A DNA stretch of 64,000 bases from Halarcobacter sp. (lineage in GTDB: Bacteria; Campylobacterota; Campylobacteria; Campylobacterales; Arcobacteraceae): positions 3,044,162 to 3,108,161 of the forward strand of contig NZ_OY781470.1 of the NCBI RefSeq assembly GCF_963676935.1, read 5' to 3'. A program made the translations under genes and the position numbers. The stretch's first letter is position 1. Each line of letters begins with the position of its first letter. The notes beneath the pieces were generated by a model. It saw only the letters and a list, made by a program, of their open reading frames with translations. It was not told the DNA's origin and ran no database searches. Of the stretch, positions 41,941 through 50,293 are shown piece by piece.

Positions 41941-42077
41941 ATTAATTCCTAAAATTTAAGTAAAAAGTAAACAAAGATTAAACAAAATCTTTGGCTAATT
42001 TTGATAGGATATCATACTTAAAAATTAGAAAAACTTAGATAAAAACTACTTAAATATTGATAACAAGGGATTACTAG

Positions 42078-43406
42078 ATGGTTGAAAGATATGCCAGAGA
42101 AGAGATGAGCTCAAAGTGGACACAAGAAGCAAGATATGCAGCATGGCTTGAAGTTGAAAAAGCAGCTGTAAAAGCTTGGAATAAACTTGGACTTATCCCT
42201 GATGAAGATTGTAGAAAGATAGTAGAAAATGCTACTTTCTCAGTAGAAAGAATAGAAGAGATTGAAGCTGTTACAAAACATGACTTAATCGCATTTAATA
42301 CAAGTGTTTCTGAATCACTTGGTGAAGAGTCAAGATGGTTTCATTATGGAATGACATCTTCAGACGCTGTTGATACAGGTGTTGCACTTCAGATGAGAGA
42401 CTCTTTAAAAATCGTGATTGAAGATGTTAAGATGTTAATGGAATCAATTAAAAAAAGAGCACTAGAACATAAGTTTACACTTATGGTAGGAAGAAGTCAT
42501 GGTATCCATGGTGAGCCTATCACTTTTGGACTTACTCTTGCTGTATGGTATGATGAGGTAGCACGTCATCTTAAAAATCTTGAAGAGACTATGGAAGTTA
42601 TCTCTGTAGGTCAAATCTCTGGAGCTATGGGTAACTTTGCTCATGCACCTCTTGAACTTGAAGAGTATGCAATGGCAGAATTAGGACTTAAACCTGAGCC
42701 TTGTTCAAACCAAGTTATCCATAGAGACAGATATGCAAGACTTGCAACTGCTTTAGCACTACTAGCTTCATCGGTTGAAAAATTTGCTGTTCAAGTAAGA
42801 CATTTACAAAGAACAGAAGTTTATGAAGCTGAGGAATATTTTGCAAAAGGGCAAAAAGGTTCATCTGCTATGCCTCATAAAAGAAACCCAATTTTAACAG
42901 AAAATATTACTGGACTTGCAAGAACTATTAGAGCTTATGCTGCACCAGCTATGGAAAATGTTGCATTATGGCATGAAAGAGATATTTCTCACTCTTCAAA
43001 TGAGAGATTTTGGTTACCAGATGCATTTATTACAACAGACTTTATGTTACACAGAATGAATAGCGTAATTGCAAATTTAACAGTTATGCCTGAAAATATG
43101 ATGAAAAATTTAAACTTAACTGGTGGTTTAGTTTTCTCTCAGAGAGTTTTATTAGAATTACCAAAGGCAGGAGTAAGCAGAGAAGATGCTTATAAAATTG
43201 TTCAAAGAAATGCTATGAAAGTTTGGGAAGAGATACAACAAGGTAAACCTACTACAAACGAAAATGGAGAGTCTTTATATTTAGGACACTTATTAGCAGA
43301 TGAAGATTTAAGAGCTAAATTAAGTGAAGAACAAATTAGGGAGTGTTTTAACTACGATTACTACACAAAAAATGTGGATGCTATTTTTAAAAGAGTATTT
43401 AAATAA
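42078..43406 (+). CDS. purB: Adenylosuccinate lyase
   Basis: PurB catalyses two fumarate-releasing steps in purine synthesis. The 442 residues start MVERYAREEMSSKWTQEARY and include TSSDAVDTG, VGRSHGIHGEP with the catalytic His, and the superfamily signature GSSAMPHKRNP near residue 264. Full length. AACAAGGGATTACTAG lies before the ATG. A housekeeping gene 33 bases upstream of nrdA. Confidence 0.97.
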   Translation: MVERYAREEMSSKWTQEARYAAWLEVEKAAVKAWNKLGLIPDEDCRKIVENATFSVERIEEIEAVTKHDLIAFNTSVSESLGEESRWFHYGMTSSDAVDTGVALQMRDSLKIVIEDVKMLMESIKKRALEHKFTLMVGRSHGIHGEPITFGLTLAVWYDEVARHLKNLEETMEVISVGQISGAMGNFAHAPLELEEYAMAELGLKPEPCSNQVIHRDRYARLATALALLASSVEKFAVQVRHLQRTEVYEAEEYFAKGQKGSSAMPHKRNPILTENITGLARTIRAYAAPAMENVALWHERDISHSSNERFWLPDAFITTDFMLHRMNSVIANLTVMPENMMKNLNLTGGLVFSQRVLLELPKAGVSREDAYKIVQRNAMKVWEEIQQGKPTTNENGESLYLGHLLADEDLRAKLSEEQIRECFNYDYYTKNVDAIFKRVFK

Positions 43407-43438
43407 AAACAAACGAATTTAGATTATAAGGCAATAAT

Positions 43439-45823
43439 ATGGCACTAATGATTGAGAAAAGAAACGGAAGAAAAGAAGTTTTAGATATTACAAAAATTCA
43501 GAAAATGACTATTGAAGCAACTGAAGGTTTAGTTGGAGTATCTCAAAGTGAGCTTGAACTTGATGCTCAAATTAAATTTATTGATGGAATGAGTTCCTCT
43601 GATATTCAGGATGCATTAATTAAAACAGCGGTTGAAAAAATTGATATAGATGTTCCAAATTGGACTTTTGTTGCAGCTAGATTATTTTTATTTGACCTTT
43701 ATCATAGAGTTGGAAAAGCAACTCATGGAATTAAAGGTGAGCCTTATTGCCATTTAAAAGATTATCTAAGATATGGAAAAGAAGCAGGAAGATTAATCCC
43801 TAGTTTAGGTGAAGGTTATGATTTAGATGATTTAAATAATCATATTGACCCAAGTAGAGATTTATTATTTAACTATTTAGGTGTAAAAACACTTTATGAT
43901 AGATATTTAATCAAAAATAGACACGGGGAGCCAATGGAGCTTCCACAACAAATGTTTATGGCTATTGCAATGTTCCTAGCGCAAGATGAGGATAATAAAC
44001 AAGAAAGAGCAAAAGAGTTTTATGATGTAGTTTCTAAATTTGAAGTTATGTTAGCAACTCCAACTTTATCAAATGCTAGAACAAATAGACACCAACTATC
44101 ATCTTGTTATATTGGTTCAAGTCCAGATAACATTGAAGGTATCTTTGATGGATATAAAGAGATGGCTCTTTTATCTAAGTATGGTGGTGGAATTGGTTGG
44201 GACTGGAACCAAATCAGAGCTTTAGGTGGTGTTATTGATGACCATAAAAGTGCTGCTGGTGGAGTTATCCCCTTCTTAAAAATTACAAATGATATTGCAA
44301 TTGCTGTTGACCAGTTAGGTACAAGAAAAGGTGCAATTGCTACATATATTGAGCCTTGGCATATGGATGTTGAAGATTTTATTGTATTAAAGAAAAACTC
44401 AGGTGAAGAAAGAAGAAGAACACACGATTTATTCCCAGCACTTTGGATTCCGGATCTATTTATGGAAAGAGTTTTAGAAGATGGTTATTGGACTTTATTT
44501 GACCCTTATGAAGTAAAAGATTTATCTGAACTTCACGGGGAAGAGTTCAAAAAAAGATATGAAGAGTATGAACATGATGAAAATACTACAAAAGAGAGAA
44601 TGAAAGCTAAAGATTTATGGAAAAAAATCTTAACTTCATATTTTGAATCTGGTTCACCTTTCCTTTGCTTCAAAGACAATGCAAATAGAGCAAATCCTAA
44701 CTCTCATGTTGGGCATATTAGAAGTTCTAACCTTTGTACAGAGATTTTCCAAAATACAAACCCTAACTACTATAAAATTAAGTTAGAATATGAAGATGGG
44801 ACTATTGAAACATATGATGAAACAGAAATTATTGAAGTTGATGCTGGGCAAAAGAAAAAAGCAAATAAAGTAACTGCACTTGATTCTGTAAATGGTAAAA
44901 GAGTATTTATTGTAGAAAAAGAGAAATATGATGGGGATACTGCTGTTTGTAACTTAGCTTCAATCAATCTTGGTAGAGTAAACACTAAAGAGGATATCGA
45001 AAGAGTTGTTCCAACTGCGATTAGAATGCTTGATAATGTTATTGATCTTAACTTCTATCCATTAAGAAAAGTAAAAGCGACTAACTTAAAATCAAGATCT
45101 ATTGGTCTTGGAGTTATGGGTGAGTCTCAAATGGTTGCAGAATCTAAACTTACTTGGGGAAGTAATGACCACCTTAAAAAGATTGATTCAGTTATGGAAA
45201 CAATCTCTTATAATGCAATTAAATCTTCATCAGATTTAGCTATTGAAAAAGGTGTTTACCCAACATTTGAAGGTTCAAATTGGTCAAAAGGTATTATGCC
45301 TCATGATCATACACCACAAGCAGTTAATGCACTTGTAGAAAAAGATTTATTTGATGGTGGATATGATTGGGATGCACTTAGAGAAAAAGTTAAAAAAGAT
45401 GGAATGAGAAATGGTTACTTAATGGCTATTGCTCCAACATCATCTATCTCTATTTTAGTTGGAACTACCCAAGCAATTGAGCCTGTGTACAAAAGAAAAT
45501 GGTATGAAGAAAACTTATCAGGACTTATCCCTGTAGTTGTTCCTAATCTTTCTCCTGAAACATGGACTTATTATACTCCTGCTTATGAAGTTGATCAATT
45601 AGATATTGTAAGAGCTGCTGCTGTTAGACAAAAGTGGATAGATCAAGGTCAAAGTACAAATATCTTTATGTCTTTAGATAAAGCAAGTGGTAGATATTTA
45701 CATGAAATTTATACTCTAGCTTGGAAGCTAGGATTAAAATCTACATATTATTTAAGAAGTCAGTCTCCTGAAGCTGCAAATGATGTAGAAGATAGAAGTA
45801 TGGAGTGTACAGGTTGTCAATAA
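43439..45823 (+). CDS. nrdA: Class Ia ribonucleotide reductase, alpha subunit
   Basis: NrdA reduces ribonucleotides. A 794-residue protein with an N-terminal ATP-cone (residues 3-95), LSSCYIGSS (first redox Cys), SSNLCTEIF (radical Cys and Glu) and AVCNLASINL (second redox Cys), and the C-terminal swivelling pair ECTGCQ. The radical-transfer tyrosines are expected near STYYLRS. The segment between the active-site Cys motifs has an insert of about 45 residues (EYEDGTIETYDETEIIEVDAGQ), common in this class. Confidence 0.96.
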   Translation: MALMIEKRNGRKEVLDITKIQKMTIEATEGLVGVSQSELELDAQIKFIDGMSSSDIQDALIKTAVEKIDIDVPNWTFVAARLFLFDLYHRVGKATHGIKGEPYCHLKDYLRYGKEAGRLIPSLGEGYDLDDLNNHIDPSRDLLFNYLGVKTLYDRYLIKNRHGEPMELPQQMFMAIAMFLAQDEDNKQERAKEFYDVVSKFEVMLATPTLSNARTNRHQLSSCYIGSSPDNIEGIFDGYKEMALLSKYGGGIGWDWNQIRALGGVIDDHKSAAGGVIPFLKITNDIAIAVDQLGTRKGAIATYIEPWHMDVEDFIVLKKNSGEERRRTHDLFPALWIPDLFMERVLEDGYWTLFDPYEVKDLSELHGEEFKKRYEEYEHDENTTKERMKAKDLWKKILTSYFESGSPFLCFKDNANRANPNSHVGHIRSSNLCTEIFQNTNPNYYKIKLEYEDGTIETYDETEIIEVDAGQKKKANKVTALDSVNGKRVFIVEKEKYDGDTAVCNLASINLGRVNTKEDIERVVPTAIRMLDNVIDLNFYPLRKVKATNLKSRSIGLGVMGESQMVAESKLTWGSNDHLKKIDSVMETISYNAIKSSSDLAIEKGVYPTFEGSNWSKGIMPHDHTPQAVNALVEKDLFDGGYDWDALREKVKKDGMRNGYLMAIAPTSSISILVGTTQAIEPVYKRKWYEENLSGLIPVVVPNLSPETWTYYTPAYEVDQLDIVRAAAVRQKWIDQGQSTNIFMSLDKASGRYLHEIYTLAWKLGLKSTYYLRSQSPEAANDVEDRSMECTGCQ

Positions 45824-45888
45824 GATAACCTTCTTCTCTCATCTTTTATAAAACGTACGATATATTAACAAATTAAGAGGTTTAACCG

Positions 45889-46908
45889 ATGTCAAGAAAA
45901 ACGATATATAATCCAGAGTCAAGAGAGACTCTAACTGATAGAAGAATTTTTGGTGGAAACCCAGATGGTATGATTAACTTTACTAGAATGAAATACCAAT
46001 GGGCTTTAAATCTTTGGGATATGATGGAAGGAAATACTTGGTTTCCTAGAGAAGTTCAAATGACAGGTGATGCCAAGGATTATAAATATCTTACAAAACC
46101 TGAAAAAAGAATGTATGATTTAGTACTTTCCCAACTAATTTTTATGGATTCTTTACAAACAAATAACTTAATGGATAATATAAATCCATATATTACAGTA
46201 CCAGAGATTAATGCTTGTCTTTCAAGACAATCCTATGAAGAGGCTAATCACTCAAAATCTTATGCAGTAATGGTTGAATCTATTTCTGATAATACAGATG
46301 AAATCTACGATATGTGGAAAAATGATGATAAATTAAAAGAGAAAAATGATTATATCGCTGCAGTTTATGCAAACTTAGCAGGAGATATTACAGATGAAAA
46401 AATCGTTCTTGCAATGTTTGCTAACCAAATCCTAGAAGGTTTATACTTCTATGCAGGTTTTGCAGCTATCTATGCACTTGGAAAATCGGGAAAAATGTTA
46501 GGTTCATCACAAATGATTAGATTCATCCAAAGAGATGAAGTGACACACCTATTACTTTTCCAAAACATGATTAATAGTACTAGAAAAGAGAGACCAGATC
46601 TATTTACTGCTGAACTTGAAGTTAAAGTAAGAGAAATGTTCAGAAAAGCAGTTGATTTAGAAGCTTCATGGGGAGCATATATCACACAAGGACAAATCTT
46701 AGGGTTTACAGATAAGATTATTAGACAATATATTGAATACCTAGCAGACAGAAGATTTGAAGCAGTAGGATACGCACCAGAATACAATGTAAAACACCCT
46801 ATTCCTTGGGTTGATGGTTATGCAAGTTTTAATGACCAAAGAACTAACTTCTTCGAAGGAAATGTTGTAAACTATAGTAAAGGTTCAATCGACTTCGACG
46901 ACTTCTAA
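45889..46908 (+). CDS. nrdB: Class Ia ribonucleotide reductase, beta subunit
   Basis: NrdB provides the stable radical for NrdA. The 339 residues show the metal ligands in [31 protein letters not shown] and [11 protein letters not shown]. The C-terminal tail [12 protein letters not shown] should bind the alpha subunit. It is 65 bases after nrdA and shares its transcript; a strong terminator follows. Confidence 0.96.
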   Translation: MSRKTIYNPESRETLTDRRIFGGNPDGMINFTRMKYQWALNLWDMMEGNTWFPREVQMTGDAKDYKYLTKPEKRMYDLVLSQLIFMDSLQTNNLMDNINPYITVPEINACLSRQSYEEANHSKSYAVMVESISDNTDEIYDMWKNDDKLKEKNDYIAAVYANLAGDITDEKIVLAMFANQILEGLYFYAGFAAIYALGKSGKMLGSSQMIRFIQRDEVTHLLLFQNMINSTRKERPDLFTAELEVKVREMFRKAVDLEASWGAYITQGQILGFTDKIIRQYIEYLADRRFEAVGYAPEYNVKHPIPWVDGYASFNDQRTNFFEGNVVNYSKGSIDFDDF

Positions 46909-46933
46909 AAGAGATTTTCTAAAGTCTCTTTTT
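46907..46933 (+). terminator. Terminator of purB/nrdAB transcription
   Basis: AAAAGAGA pairs with TCTCTTTT at the nrdB stop codon, followed by a T-run. A second stem, GCCAA with TTGGC (46934-46951), follows directly. Confidence 0.8.
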
Positions 46934-46956
46934 GCCAATCTCTGCGTTGGCGCTTA

Positions 46957-47001
46957 AATTTTATGGACTCACTTACTTCTAGTAAGCTCCTCCATAAAAT
47001 T
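46957..47001. repeat. Long palindrome with inner stem in the accessory patch
   Basis: AATTTTATGGA and TCCATAAAATT form an 11-bp perfect outer stem and CTTACT/AGTAAG an inner stem, spanning 45 bases. It lies between the nrdB terminator and the next gene, and no coding frame covers it. Similar perfect stems recur at 49473-49551. Confidence 0.75.
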
Positions 47002-47062
47002 CAATCACCGCCTTGACCTTAATAAAAATAAACATTATAAAATCTCTTTTAGGAGAAATATT

Positions 47063-47977
47063 TTGGAAGAAATCTATCAAAGTAATTTTTTTGATTTATT
47101 TGAATTCACAGTAGAAGATACTTTTGCAACTAGAGTTAATTTACAAGTTGATAATGAGTTTTATCCTAAAGGGTTTACATTTAAGAAAGAACAAAAATGT
47201 GGTGGATGGGATTTATATAAAAATATAAATAATGTAGCATTAAATAAATACTATCCTAAAGAAGGCTATCGTAAATTACTCTTTTTTTCTCCTTCTATAT
47301 CTTCAAATAAACCTTTACCTAATTTACAATCAGAAGTTAAATTATATAGATTCTCAAAATTAAAGTATCTTCAATACTCATTGTTAAAAGGCACTTTTTT
47401 ATTAAGACCATCAATCTATTACTTAAAGGAAGAACATAATCAGGCAAGGTTGGATAATGAACATATACATGAAAACTTTATAGGAAATACAAAAGTAGAA
47501 GGAATAACAGAAACTGGATGGCATAATATTGCAGATTTAACTATAACAGAAATTGATTCTAATTTAAATCAATATATTCTATGTTTCTCTTACTCTTATG
47601 ATACAAGATTGTACAATGAGTTCAAAGGAAGTGATGCATGTCTAGTAATTAGTAATACTGATGAATTCTATAGACGAGTATCTAAAGAATTAAAAGACTA
47701 TTTATGTATACCTAAGAGAGTTTCATACAGTAATAAGATGGATACTCATGGATTAATGTTTACTAAGAATATAAAATACTTTATACAAAAAGAATATAGA
47801 TATCTTTGGACAAATTTCAAAAATCCTATATTATGTGATTCATTATACTTATCGGAAAGTAATTACTCAGAAATTGAGAAAAAGATACCAAAAGATATTG
47901 AGATTAATATTGGTTCAATTGAAGATATTGCTTATATTCTAGATAAGAATGGGGAACGAATTAATTTTAAAAGCTAA
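47063..47977 (+). CDS. Hypothetical protein of unknown function next to the IS110 element
   Basis: A 304-residue soluble protein that I do not recognise. The start is TTG, seven bases after AGGAG. It contains FSKLKYLQYSLLKGTFLLRPSIYYLKEEHNQARLDNEH, then NLNQYILCFSYSYDTRLYNEFKGSDACLVISNTDEFYRRVSKEL; this layout recalls the DUF2971-like group often found near defence and mobile genes, but I cannot confirm it. It is flanked by palindromes and an insertion sequence, and has no operon partners. Its place suggests an accessory, horizontally moved gene. Confidence 0.7.
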   Translation: MEEIYQSNFFDLFEFTVEDTFATRVNLQVDNEFYPKGFTFKKEQKCGGWDLYKNINNVALNKYYPKEGYRKLLFFSPSISSNKPLPNLQSEVKLYRFSKLKYLQYSLLKGTFLLRPSIYYLKEEHNQARLDNEHIHENFIGNTKVEGITETGWHNIADLTITEIDSNLNQYILCFSYSYDTRLYNEFKGSDACLVISNTDEFYRRVSKELKDYLCIPKRVSYSNKMDTHGLMFTKNIKYFIQKEYRYLWTNFKNPILCDSLYLSESNYSEIEKKIPKDIEINIGSIEDIAYILDKNGERINFKS

Positions 47978-48056
47978 AATCACAGCAATTCCCAGACTTT
48001 GTTGAAGCCGGAAGTTTTCTAATTATTTCCGAAAAAGACCGAGGACTGTCTGAGAG

Positions 48057-48083
48057 AAAAAGGTGACTAAATGTCACGTTTTT
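48057..48083 (+). terminator. Terminator downstream of the 47063 gene
   Basis: GTGAC pairs with GTCAC around five bases, flanked by AAAAA and TTTTT that extend the stem past one mismatch. Upstream of it, two more stems are seen: CAGAC (47993) with GTCTG (48048), enclosing CGGAA (48009) with TTCCG (48027). Confidence 0.65.
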
Positions 48084-48138
48084 ATTGAGTTGCCACCTTA
48101 AAAGAATATAAAAATTCCATATAAAATTTATAATAAAA

Positions 48139-49110
48139 TTAAATTTTTTCTGAATCATATGGTACATTATTTTTATATACGGCATGAGCAATAACTAATA
48201 GTTTTCTCATAATTGCTACTTGTATAACTGTAGTATGTTTTCCATTTTCTTTTAGTCTATCATAAAACTTTTTTAATCTTTCGTTATTTCTTATTGATGT
48301 CATTGCTGGCATAAACAAAGTACCTCTACATATTTTTGAACCTGCTTTTGATATTTTTGTTTTTCCATTAACTGATATACCTGAACTTTTTTCTATTGGA
48401 TCTAATCCTGCTAAAGATACTATCTGTTTTTGATTAGCATTTTTATATTGAATAAAATGTATAAGTAATACAATTGAAGATATTTCTCCTATACCATCAA
48501 TTGTTTGCAAATTATTAAATGATTGTTGAAGTTTCTCATCTTTTTTTATGATTGATTTTATTTTTTTGATAATTTTTTGTTCTTGTTTTTTTAAAAATTG
48601 ATATTGTAATTCAAACTCTTTTATCAAATAGCTTTTATCTTTTTTTGCTTTTAAAGCAGCTATATGGTTTTTAGTTATAACTTGTTGTTTAATAATTAAT
48701 TTATATCCAGAAATAAGCTCTTTTAATTCTTCTTCTATGGTATCTACAATAGGTATTTTAATATCTTTATCTTTAGCTGTAACAATCATTTTAGATAAAA
48801 GCTGTGCATCTTTTATATCATTTTTATTTCTATATCCCATTACTTTTGCAAAGCTAGCACTTTTTTTAGGATTTACTATAAAACTTTTTATATTTTTGTT
48901 TGAACAAAACTGTTTTAAAAGAAATGAATAATTAGCTGTTGGTTCATAAACAAATACTAATTTATCTATCTCTTTTTTATAAAGCTTTTTTAGTTTAGAG
49001 TACAAACTTTTTATTCCATTTAAACTATTATCAATAATTAAATCTAAATCATTTATTGGAATATAAACATTAATTGTTGACTTACTTACATCTAATCCGA
49101 TAGAATACAT
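48139..49110 (-). CDS. IS110-family DEDD transposase
   Basis: A 323-residue recombinase. The N-terminal RuvC-like DEDD domain begins MYSIGLDVSKSTINVYIP (first Asp), has VYEPTANYSFLLKQF (Glu) and GYRNKNDIKDAQLLSKM (two Asp). A coiled-coil middle region (residues 130-200) precedes the C-terminal domain with LQTIDGIGEISSIVLL, LAGLDPIEKSSGISVNGKTKISKAGS and the catalytic Ser region. No frameshift is seen, so it may be active. Confidence 0.93.
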   Translation of the reverse strand: MYSIGLDVSKSTINVYIPINDLDLIIDNSLNGIKSLYSKLKKLYKKEIDKLVFVYEPTANYSFLLKQFCSNKNIKSFIVNPKKSASFAKVMGYRNKNDIKDAQLLSKMIVTAKDKDIKIPIVDTIEEELKELISGYKLIIKQQVITKNHIAALKAKKDKSYLIKEFELQYQFLKKQEQKIIKKIKSIIKKDEKLQQSFNNLQTIDGIGEISSIVLLIHFIQYKNANQKQIVSLAGLDPIEKSSGISVNGKTKISKAGSKICRGTLFMPAMTSIRNNERLKKFYDRLKENGKHTTVIQVAIMRKLLVIAHAVYKNNVPYDSEKI

Positions 49111-49137
49111 TTCTAGAACCTTTATTTTAGGATAAAG

Positions 49138-49207
49138 AGTTCGTTAGGGTAGGATTTCTCCTACCTGATAATTGTTATACAAACTTTAGACTTATAAAAT
49201 ACGAACT
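49138..49207 (-). ncRNA. Candidate bridge RNA core upstream of the IS110 transposase
   Basis: AGTTCGT (49138-49144) and ACGAACT (49201-49207) are exact complements and enclose a perfect 7-bp hairpin GGTAGGA/TCCTACC (49148-49165). The region lies directly upstream of the transposase start, where IS110-group elements encode the bridge RNA that guides recombination. Structure is seen; function is inferred and the true RNA is likely longer. Confidence 0.5.
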
Positions 49208-49301
49208 AGTTATAAAACTGTTCTTGTTGCCACTCAAATTTAAAGTATAACTATCAAACTCGCCATCAAGCTAATTATAAATTATTTTTTATAATTGCTT
49301 T

Positions 49302-49555
49302 AGTTCCGCAACGATATATTATCTTTCAAACTCTTTGGAAATATATTAACTATATTCCCTTAAATGTATTATATAAGTTCCGCAGGGCAGGAAAGAATTA
49401 GCAAACTGTAGGGAAGCTTCGCCTTCAACAACCGTCTGGTTGCTTTTTCTCAAAGAGAGTGCAAGCACAGGCCATACTTTTTTCAACAAAAAAGTATGAA
49501 AGCGTACTCACCACGTGAGTACAAGAGACCAAGAGGAGTGTACACCTCCTCATCC
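49302..49555. repeat. Palindrome-rich noncoding stretch upstream of the SprA-type gene
   Basis: This stretch has no convincing gene but much structure: AGTTCCGCA repeated at 49302 and 49376; GAAG/CTTC at 49413-49426; CAACC/GGTTG at 49429-49442 followed by CTTTTT, a terminator for rightward RNA; an 11-bp stem CATACTTTTTT/AAAAAAGTATG at 49473-49498; an 8-bp stem GTACTCAC/GTGAGTAC at 49504-49522; and GAGGAG/CTCCTC at 49533-49551. The rest, 49208-49301 and 49556-49659, is AT-rich and featureless to me. Confidence 0.7.
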
Positions 49556-49659
49556 CAAATACACCTTTTATATCAAAAAAACAAACACAACTTTAAATTC
49601 TAAAATTAAATTCTCCGACTATTAAAACTTTTAATTTCCCTTATACTAAAATTAATATT

Positions 49660-50292
49660 ATGGAAATAGGAAACAACACATCTACCTTCGGCTACAACGT
49701 CGACTATTTTTCACGAGCAACTGCTCAACAACAAGCTGTAACAGACGAACAAGGGGTGCAGCAAGATTCAAGAGGTCTTGAAAAAAATGAAGCCTCTAGT
49801 GAGTCTGATAACAAGGAACAACAACAAACAAATAAAGATACTTCCCAATTAACAAATGAAGAAAAAGCATATCTTTCTGAACTTAGAGGAATAGATAGTA
49901 AAGTAAGAGCTCATGAAGCTGCTCATCAAAGTGGCCCAGCAGCTGTTGGTGGAGCTAATTTTACATATACTAAAGGACCAGATGGGGTTATGTATGCTAT
50001 TGGTGGTGAAGTTCCTGTTACTATAGAAACTGGTTCAACGCCACAAGAGAGTATTTCAAATCTACAAGGGGTTATTGCTACAGCTTTAGCTCCTGCTGAT
50101 CCTAGTCCACAAGATTTATCTATAGCATCAAGAGCTAGGGTAATGATGATGCAAGCACAACAAGAATTGGCACAAGAGATACAAGAAAAGGTATCAAATA
50201 CAGATGGTTATAAAGAAAATGCAAAAGAGCAATATGAACAAAATAGTAATACTTCTGAAGATGAGGAAGAACCAAATACTATAAGTGCATAG
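49660..50292 (+). CDS. SprA-family putative metalloprotease
   Basis: A 210-residue protein of the SprA-related group. The core EKAYLSELRGIDSKVRAHEAAHQSGPAAVGG contains HEAAH, a zinc-protease HExxH pattern, and is followed by FTYTKGPDGVMYAIGGEVPVTI. The N-terminus is low complexity and Gln-rich, the C-terminus acidic, and there is no signal peptide. Activity has not been shown for the family as far as I know. The gene ends two bases before the convergent diguanylate cyclase gene. Confidence 0.82.
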   Translation: MEIGNNTSTFGYNVDYFSRATAQQQAVTDEQGVQQDSRGLEKNEASSESDNKEQQQTNKDTSQLTNEEKAYLSELRGIDSKVRAHEAAHQSGPAAVGGANFTYTKGPDGVMYAIGGEVPVTIETGSTPQESISNLQGVIATALAPADPSPQDLSIASRARVMMMQAQQELAQEIQEKVSNTDGYKENAKEQYEQNSNTSEDEEEPNTISA

Positions 50293-50293
50293 T

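Larger units (their letters stand above)
48090..49233 (-). mobile_element. IS110-family insertion sequence
   Basis: The element contains one intact DEDD transposase gene and noncoding flanks. IS110-family elements lack terminal inverted repeats. Its ends are uncertain: an 8-base direct repeat, GTTGCCAC, occurs at 48089-48096 and 49226-49233 on either side of the gene and would fit an element of about 1.14 kb with the longer noncoding end upstream of the transposase. That placement would be the IS110-type rather than IS1111-type arrangement. Ends are inference; presence of the element is clear. Confidence 0.7.

Noticed and set aside
46934..47001. CRISPR-like repeats
   Set aside because: Palindromes are single, not regularly spaced, and there are no spacers or cas genes.
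49302..49450. tRNA or other known RNA gene
   Set aside because: Hairpins are present but there is no cloverleaf, T-loop sequence or CCA end.
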